A stretch of 10,741 nucleotides of DNA. Origin: Helicobacteraceae bacterium UBA6016 (GTDB taxonomy: Bacteria > Campylobacterota > Campylobacteria > Campylobacterales > UBA6016). The stretch covers positions 1,785 to 12,525 of the forward strand of contig DIZY01000046.1 in the NCBI GenBank assembly GCA_002428055.1, read 5' to 3'. The notes beneath the pieces were generated by a model. It was not told the DNA's origin. It did no database searches and saw only the letters and a list, made by a program, of their open reading frames with translations. Position 1 is the first letter of the stretch. The number at the start of each line of letters is the position of its first letter. Below, piece after piece: positions 6,463 through 10,741 of this stretch. Position numbers and translations under genes: made by a program.

Positions 6463-6887
6463 GAAGAACCGCTTCGGCTCTCTTTCTCGCCGCTTCGTTA
6501 ATGGCCGTAGAGCCTTCCGCCAAAATGATAGAAGCAGTCAAAAAAGGCGATATGAGTGCCGTCAAAACAACCGTAACCTCAAAAGACGAAGCAAATGCGG
6601 CGCTGACAAACGGCAAAACTGTACTTATGCTCTGTGTCTGGGAGGGCAAAACAGAGATCGTCAAATATCTGCTAGAACAGGGGGCAGACATAAATGCAAA
6701 AGATGCGAGCGGAAAAACTCCTTTGATGCTTGCGATATGGCGTGAAAATTTGGAAATTGTGAAACTGCTCATCGAAAAAGGCGCAGACAAAAACGCAAAA
6801 AACAGCGAAGGACTAGGGCTTGCTGAAATTGCACAGTTAACCGGTAACGGAGAGATAATCGACTATATAAACAGTATCACAAAATAG
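6459..6887 (+). CDS. Exported ankyrin-repeat protein
   Basis: This 142-residue protein has a short hydrophobic signal peptide (MRRTASALFLAASLMA) followed by ankyrin repeats: a degenerate cap (about 20-50), two good repeats at about 51-83 and 84-116 (NGKTVLMLCVWEGKTEIVK and SGKTPLMLAIWRENLEIVK, each ending in a GAD.NAK loop), and a C-terminal cap to about 140. Ankyrin repeats bind proteins. The ATG shares ATGA with the stop of the ferritin-like gene, so the two are translationally coupled. Small ankyrin proteins next to peroxide-defence genes are known: Pseudomonas AnkB beside katB, and Campylobacter jejuni Cj1386 beside katA, where it aids heme delivery to catalase. By analogy this one could support the neighbouring ferritin-like protein. 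The predicted export would put the two in different compartments unless the signal is not cleaved or used. Confidence 0.85.
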   Translation: MRRTASALFLAASLMAVEPSAKMIEAVKKGDMSAVKTTVTSKDEANAALTNGKTVLMLCVWEGKTEIVKYLLEQGADINAKDASGKTPLMLAIWRENLEIVKLLIEKGADKNAKNSEGLGLAEIAQLTGNGEIIDYINSITK

Positions 6888-6913
6888 TCACGCATTTTTT
6901 TCGCACTCTTTTT

Positions 6914-6943
6914 GTATAGACTAGAAATATTTTTAGTCTATAC
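6914..6943. repeat. Perfect 10-bp inverted repeat with 10-nt spacer
   Basis: GTATAGACTA (6914-6923) and TAGTCTATAC (6934-6943) are exact reverse complements separated by GAAATATTTT. In RNA the stem could extend by a G-U and A-U pairs. It lies 27 bp after the ankyrin gene and 12 bp before the small ORF at 6956. Neither strand has a U-tract after the stem, so a standard intrinsic terminator is unlikely. An operator for the adjacent gene, or an RNA hairpin that stabilises the upstream transcript, would fit. Confidence 0.6.
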
Positions 6944-6955
6944 GGGGTATTTTGA

Positions 6956-7072
6956 ATGAAAACACAAAATTTTAGAAGACGGCACGATGAATTCGCCCTT
7001 TTAAAAGCAGATCTCAGCATGGAATACTCCATACTCTACCGCTATTTTAGCTTCAGTGCGCTCCAATATTGA
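6956..7072 (+). pseudogene. Likely remnant of a single-domain hemerythrin gene
   Basis: A 38-codon ORF begins MKTQNFRRRHDEF, which resembles the start of small bacterial HHE hemerythrin proteins (..FRRQHDEI..). It jumps directly to LLKADLSMEYSILYRYF, which resembles their third-helix motif (LxxHLSMEDxxLYPxF). If so, roughly 60 residues between helix 1 and helix 3 are missing, and conserved positions are altered (H to D, D to Y, P to R), so it could not bind a diiron centre. It ends at 7072 and overlaps the -35 of the next operon. No good ribosome binding site precedes it. This is resemblance by eye only; a meaningless short ORF is the alternative. Confidence 0.35.
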
Positions 7073-7097
7073 TAAGCTCCAAAAAAAGGCATAATAT
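7069..7097 (+). promoter_or_regulatory. Probable sigma70-type promoter of the CheB/sensor-kinase operon
   Basis: TTGATA (7069-7074) and TAATAT (7092-7097) are separated by 17 bp, the ideal spacing, and lie 28 bp before the cheB-like ATG. A GAGACGAG stretch just before the ATG serves as a modest ribosome binding site. All four downstream genes overlap each other, so this is probably the only promoter needed for the set. Confidence 0.5.
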
Positions 7098-7124
7098 TTA
7101 TATCAAAAAATTAAGAGACGAGAT

Positions 7125-8210
7125 ATGAATTACAATGTGATAGTCGCCGAGGCTTCATTGGAGTTTAGACTGGCGATAAAAGCGGTAATCCAAAAAACTC
7201 CGCCCTTTGAACTGTACGCAAATATGATGAAAGAGGAGGAGCTTTATAAAAGACTAAACGCCAAAGAGGGGGAACTGCTGATACTAGGGGCAGAATTTGG
7301 CGGCGGCAAGGGGCTGGAGGTGCTCAAAAAAGCCATAACGATTAGAAATATTCCAATTGTTTTTGTCTCTTGTGACTATAGCCAAACCGCAGCCGCATAC
7401 GAAAATGGAGCCGCTCTCTTTTTATTGCGTACGCATATCGGCGAGCCTATTGCAATGTTTGAAAAAAGGCTAAAAAATGCCCTTAAACTGGTGCTTCAAA
7501 GTGTCAAAGAGAGTTCTACAAAAAAAGCGGATACAAAAAATGAGCTCGCCATTGAACCAAAATATTCGCCGGATGAACTGCTTTTGTCAAAACCGTCCGA
7601 ATATGCAGGCAAAAAAATAGTAGCAATAGGCGCATCTACCGGCGGTGTCGAGGCTCTCACAAAAGTCCTCACAAAACTGCCAATCGGGCTCTCTCCAATC
7701 GTGGTGGTTCAGCATATTCCGATGGCTTTTTCCAAAAACTTCATAGATAGACTCAACCTTCTATCTAAATGCTCGGTAGTAGAGGCAAACGATGGAGATG
7801 TGCTTGAAAACTCAACCATATATTTTGCGCCCGGAGATGCGCACCTTATCATCGAAAGAGGCAAAAAAGGAGAGTATATAGCAAGAGTCGTCGAAGGGGT
7901 TAAGGTCTCAAGACACAAACCGAGCGTAGATGTTCTTTTTCGCAGCATCAACAACTCATGCGGCGCAGGGGCAATGGCTATCATAATGACCGGTATGGGA
8001 GATGACGGAACTATCGGTACGAAAGAGCTCTTTAACAACGGAGCCTATACGATAGCTCAAAACGAGGAGAGCAGCGTGGTGTTCGGCATGCCAAACTCTG
8101 CCATCAAAGCAGGCGGTGTACGAAAAGTAGTGGACTTGGACGCTATACCTACTGAAATAATCCAGTTTTGCTTGGGGGCAGAGTATATTAAGTCGGGGGG
8201 AGCAAAATGA
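7125..8210 (+). CDS. CheB-type protein-glutamate methylesterase with degenerate receiver domain
   Basis: The C-terminal half of this 361-residue protein (about 163-350) is a full CheB methylesterase/deamidase domain. The catalytic triad is S171 in IGASTGG, H197 in VVQHIP and D294 in MTGMGDDG, with the usual YFAPGDAHL and GMPNSAI segments. CheB removes methyl groups from chemoreceptor glutamates. The N-terminal half has receiver-like length and pattern but lacks the chemistry: the acidic pair is VAEAS (E9 only), the phospho-accepting aspartate is G55 (LILGAEFGGGKGL, canonically LxxDxxMPxxDGL) and the conserved lysine is R102. It therefore should not be switched on by CheA phosphorylation. Linker about 126-160. 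It overlaps the next gene by ATGA and heads a two-component operon with no CheR or receptor nearby, so its target may be a receptor elsewhere or a non-chemotaxis protein. Confidence 0.92.
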   Translation: MNYNVIVAEASLEFRLAIKAVIQKTPPFELYANMMKEEELYKRLNAKEGELLILGAEFGGGKGLEVLKKAITIRNIPIVFVSCDYSQTAAAYENGAALFLLRTHIGEPIAMFEKRLKNALKLVLQSVKESSTKKADTKNELAIEPKYSPDELLLSKPSEYAGKKIVAIGASTGGVEALTKVLTKLPIGLSPIVVVQHIPMAFSKNFIDRLNLLSKCSVVEANDGDVLENSTIYFAPGDAHLIIERGKKGEYIARVVEGVKVSRHKPSVDVLFRSINNSCGAGAMAIIMTGMGDDGTIGTKELFNNGAYTIAQNEESSVVFGMPNSAIKAGGVRKVVDLDAIPTEIIQFCLGAEYIKSGGAK

Positions 8211-8692
8211 GAGCGGTCGTAGCCGTTATACTTTTTGTTATTTTCGCCGTAACGACTGTGTTTGGGGCAGAGCCAAAAATTTATATATCCGGAGCCTTAA
8301 AAGGCGAGAGTAGATTTGTAAGCACACAAGAGATTGAAAGCATATTGCTTGCAGCAAACGGCTCACTAAAAGAGGCGTATACGACAGCCGTAGATAAACA
8401 ACAAAAAACAAAATTTGAGGGCGTAGGATTAAACGAGTTTATCGACAGATACGGAGCGCAGGGCGTTCAAAAAATAGTCGTAAAGGCCTGGGATGGATAT
8501 AGTATCACGATAGACAAAGAGGCAATCACAAAACATCTGCTTATTTTGGCGACGCGAGAGAATGGCAAACATATATCGTATAAGCAAAGGGGTCCGGCAA
8601 GGGTGGTGACGGGGCGGATACAGAGCGAAACCGAGCAGCTAATCGAGAGAGTCCAAATCTTCGCAATAAGGGAGATTATTTTTATCAAATGA
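8207..8692 (+). CDS. Small periplasmic protein with sulfite-oxidase-like fold, no Moco cysteine
   Basis: This 161-residue protein has a clear signal peptide (residues 1-20, ending TTVFG-AEPK). The mature part carries a pattern reminiscent of the Oxidored_molyb (sulfite-oxidase/YedY) fold: KFEGVGLNEFIDRYG at 69-83, VVKAWDGYSITID at 91-103 and ISYKQRGPARVV at 123-134. It contains no cysteine at all, so it cannot bind molybdenum cofactor in the usual way and is probably a ligand-binding or structural relative, not an oxidoreductase. Its ATG overlaps the CheB stop, and its stop overlaps the sensor kinase ATG, both as ATGA. Similar small periplasmic proteins occur beside membrane sensors, so I infer it presents a signal to the kinase periplasmic domain. 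The fold assignment is by motif memory and is moderate. Confidence 0.65.
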   Translation: MRAVVAVILFVIFAVTTVFGAEPKIYISGALKGESRFVSTQEIESILLAANGSLKEAYTTAVDKQQKTKFEGVGLNEFIDRYGAQGVQKIVVKAWDGYSITIDKEAITKHLLILATRENGKHISYKQRGPARVVTGRIQSETEQLIERVQIFAIREIIFIK

Positions 8693-10308
8693 AAAAAGAT
8701 TTATCCTTTTTAATTAAAGCGTTAATTGCGACGATGCTACTAGTATCCGTGACATTTAGCGCAACCATGCTGTACAAATATAATAAGCTCGCAAAAGAGC
8801 TGTTTTTGCAGCAGCACGGAGTCAGGCTCACCGGCGCAGTGCAGGCGATGCTGGAAGAGGCGCACTCTTTGGTATTGTCGGCCTATCTGCAAAACAAAAG
8901 AGAGCTTCTTGACGACTCTTGCGCCATGCTTGAGGCCTCCATAGGCATCGTGCGAGGCGGTGATATTCCGATAGATTCATATACGGCCGCCGCAGCCGAC
9001 AAAATAGAAATAATGGTAGCGGATATAGAACGACTCAACTCATCGCCGAACCCTTTTGGGACAGATGCAAACAATACAATAAATAAAATATCGGTAGAAA
9101 AAAAAGAGATTGCCGCTCTTTTGGAGAAATTTGAGGTCGGGCGATGGGGCGCAGTAAGCGGCGGGCATGCACGGCTTATGGAAAAACTAGACTATATCAA
9201 TCTTGCCCTCTTGTCGATGAATCTCATATTGGGGGCGCTTGTCGCCATCCTATGGCGTAGCGACAAACAAAAAGAGAGAGCCAGAAGAGAGATTTTGGCG
9301 CTAAATAAAAATCTAAAAGAGGCAATAGAGCAAAAAACGGCAAAACTTAAAGCCGCAAGCAAGTCAAAAAGTATTTTTTTATCAAATATTTCACACGACA
9401 TAAAAACACCGTTAAACTCTATTATCGGCTACTCTACGCTACTCTTAGAAGAGAGCGCATCGGATGAAAAAAGAAAGAAAAAGCTAGAGGCAATTCTTAG
9501 CTCGGCAAATTATATTCTGGAGTTATCTCTGGATATGATGGATATTTCTAGAATAGAGTCGGGCAAGATAAAGCTATATCACGAAAAATTCAACCTAGAA
9601 GAGCTAAAAACAAATATTAATGCTCTTTTCTCAAACATTGCCGTCGAAAAAGGGGTCACCCTATCCGTCTCTGCCGATACCAAAGAGAACGCCGCCGCCT
9701 ATGGCGATAAACAAAAAATCTTAAGAATACTATACAACTTGACCGCAAACGCTATCAAATTTACGCCGATTGGCGGTTTTGTCGAGGTAAAAATAAAAGA
9801 TGTCGGTGAAAATATGTACGCTTTTGAGATAAAAGATAGCGGCAGCGGGATAGCGCATGAGTATCAAGAGCGTGTTTTTGAGCCTTTTTTTCAGATAGCT
9901 CCAAGCGGAGGGTGCAACGGAAACGGTCTGGGGCTCTTTATCGTCAAAAGCTACCTAGAGGCGATGGGTTCAAAGATTGGGCTGGAGTCTAGCGTGGGCA
10001 GAGGAAGCATCTTTTCTTTTTATTTAAGTCTTGAACCGGCCCCTTGGTCGCCTACTCTACAAAATACCAAAGAAACCGTAAACGCAGTAAGTAGCTACAA
10101 AGATGAGCCAAAACTAGAAAAAGCGCTTAAAGACTCTATTCTCGAGTCGGCCAGACTTGGACACGCAAGCATCTTAAAACAAAATATAGCAAGCATAACA
10201 AGCGAGTCGCTAAGAAATCGGCTTCTTTACTTTGCACAACATTTTGATATGGCGGCGATAGCCAAAGAGATAGAGAGTTTTGAGCAAGAGAGAATGGAGA
10301 CGATATGA
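8689..10308 (+). CDS. Membrane sensor histidine kinase
   Basis: This 539-residue kinase has TM1 at about 8-28, a periplasmic helical sensor region at about 30-168, TM2 at about 170-189, and a charged coiled-coil linker at 190-228. HisKA carries the phospho-accepting H236 in FLSNISHDIKTPLN. HATPase_c has N-box NLTANAIKF (N354), G1 DSGSGIA (383-389), F-box FEPFFQI and G2 GNGLGLFIV (411-419). All catalytic motifs are present. After the ATPase domain an extra helical tail (about 470-535) resembles the C-terminal segment that follows receivers in some hybrid kinases, but no receiver is present here. It should sense a periplasmic signal, perhaps through the small protein encoded just upstream, and phosphorylate the receiver protein encoded next. 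Both junctions are ATGA overlaps, so subunit ratios are probably coupled. Confidence 0.93.
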   Translation: MKKDLSFLIKALIATMLLVSVTFSATMLYKYNKLAKELFLQQHGVRLTGAVQAMLEEAHSLVLSAYLQNKRELLDDSCAMLEASIGIVRGGDIPIDSYTAAAADKIEIMVADIERLNSSPNPFGTDANNTINKISVEKKEIAALLEKFEVGRWGAVSGGHARLMEKLDYINLALLSMNLILGALVAILWRSDKQKERARREILALNKNLKEAIEQKTAKLKAASKSKSIFLSNISHDIKTPLNSIIGYSTLLLEESASDEKRKKKLEAILSSANYILELSLDMMDISRIESGKIKLYHEKFNLEELKTNINALFSNIAVEKGVTLSVSADTKENAAAYGDKQKILRILYNLTANAIKFTPIGGFVEVKIKDVGENMYAFEIKDSGSGIAHEYQERVFEPFFQIAPSGGCNGNGLGLFIVKSYLEAMGSKIGLESSVGRGSIFSFYLSLEPAPWSPTLQNTKETVNAVSSYKDEPKLEKALKDSILESARLGHASILKQNIASITSESLRNRLLYFAQHFDMAAIAKEIESFEQERMETI

Positions 10309-10741
10309 ACACAGCAAGGCAAAAAATTTTGATTGTAGACGATAGCCCGATGAATCTATCGGCACTAGAGGACTCTCTGGCAAACTTAAATTATGAGCTA
10401 TTTTTCGCAAAAAGCGGTGAGAGAGGGGTTGAGGTAGCCGCAGAGATAAAGCCGGATTTGGCGCTTCTTGATATTATGATGCCCGGGTTTGACGGATTTG
10501 AGGTGTTAAAAAGATTAAAAGAGATAAAGGGTCTTGAAAAAATCCCGGTTATCTTTTTGACGGCATTGGATGATGACGAAAGCAAGCTAAAGGCTTTTGA
10601 AAGAGGGGCGGTAGATTACATCTCAAAGCCGTTTAACACATCCGAGGTCGCCGCAAGGGTAAAAGCGCATTTGGAGGTATCTAGGCTCACTATGTCGCTT
10701 GATTTTCTTTTAAAAATGGCGGCGCATGAGTTTATTATTCC
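10305..10741 (+). CDS. Response regulator with receiver and probable C-terminal kinase domain, truncated by window end
   Basis: About 145 residues are visible before the right edge. Residues 6-124 form a complete receiver domain: acidic pair D12/D13 (ILIVDDS), phospho-accepting D56 (LALLDIMMPGFDGFE), T86 (VIFLTA) and K108 (YISKPF). After a short helix, the sequence reads LDFLLKMAAHEFIIP. This closely resembles a HisKA H-box (HExxxP) with candidate phospho-histidine H141, so the gene probably continues into a receiver-first histidine kinase, not a DNA-binding output domain. Its ATG overlaps the kinase stop by ATGA. It is the likely phosphorylation target of the upstream kinase and may relay the signal through its own kinase module. 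The kinase part cannot be confirmed from this window. Confidence 0.88.
   Translation, partial: MNTARQKILIVDDSPMNLSALEDSLANLNYELFFAKSGERGVEVAAEIKPDLALLDIMMPGFDGFEVLKRLKEIKGLEKIPVIFLTALDDDESKLKAFERGAVDYISKPFNTSEVAARVKAHLEVSRLTMSLDFLLKMAAHEFII

Noticed and set aside
6437..6745. Plus-strand ORF of 102 codons in another frame of the ferritin/ankyrin junction
   Set aside because: Highly basic, arginine-rich translation typical of a frame-shifted shadow, overlapping two well-supported genes.
6446..6790. Minus-strand ORF of 114 codons across the ankyrin gene
   Set aside because: The plus strand encodes a clear signal peptide and ankyrin repeats with ATGA coupling; the antisense ORF has no support.
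6914..6943. Inverted repeat as a rho-independent terminator for the ankyrin operon
   Set aside because: The stem is AT-rich and neither strand has a run of T after it, so the standard terminator form is missing. Kept as an unexplained element.
10305..10741. A standard DNA-binding response regulator
   Set aside because: Sequence after the receiver reads AAHEFIIP, an H-box pattern, and shows no sign of a winged-helix or HTH output in the visible part.
1..10741. CRISPR arrays, tRNA or rRNA genes, insertion sequences, transposases or attachment sites
   Set aside because: I saw no regularly spaced direct repeats, no structural RNA signatures and no transposase or integrase motifs by eye; the window is almost fully occupied by ordinary coding genes.

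Overview
The window looks like chromosomal DNA of a Campylobacterota (Epsilonproteobacteria) member, most likely a sulfur-oxidising free-living type near Sulfurimonas or Sulfuricurvum. This rests on protein content and style: a SorA/SorB sulfite dehydrogenase pair, several small c-type cytochromes, a DPSL-type ferritin-like protein, AT-rich promoters and very tight gene packing. The genus is an inference; no rRNA or other marker gene is present.

Layout. (1) Positions 1-2079, minus strand: a compact cluster reading hypoxanthine-type DNA glycosylase, two-TM RCK potassium channel, unknown single-TM protein, then the start of a Kup potassium transporter that runs off the left edge. (2) 2211-4300, plus strand: sorA, sorB and mntP (Mn efflux pump). 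(3) 4293-5825, minus strand: purT followed directly by a membrane-anchored monoheme cytochrome c. The cytochrome's end overlaps the end of mntP by 8 bp. (4) 5947-6887, plus strand: a ferritin-like DPSL ('thioferritin') gene with an anomalous start codon, overlapping by 4 bp a gene for an exported ankyrin-repeat protein. (5) 6888-7124: the largest gap (237 bp). It holds a perfect 10-bp inverted repeat, a 38-codon ORF that looks like a decayed, internally deleted hemerythrin gene, and a good sigma70-type promoter. (6) 7125 to the right edge, plus strand: a signalling operon in which three successive gene junctions are ATGA overlaps. It encodes a CheB methylesterase with a degenerate receiver, a small periplasmic protein with a cysteine-less sulfite-oxidase-like (Oxidored_molyb-like) fold, a membrane sensor histidine kinase, and a response regulator whose C-terminus appears to begin a histidine-kinase dimerisation domain.

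Working together: region 1 is a potassium-transport unit with a DNA-repair gene at its head. Region 2 oxidises sulfite in the periplasm and passes electrons to cytochrome c. Region 4 probably defends against peroxide and iron stress. Region 6 is the strongest candidate for an under-described system: a periplasmic binding-type protein, a transmembrane kinase, a receiver-kinase and a phosphorylation-blind CheB, with no chemoreceptor, CheR or CheA in view.
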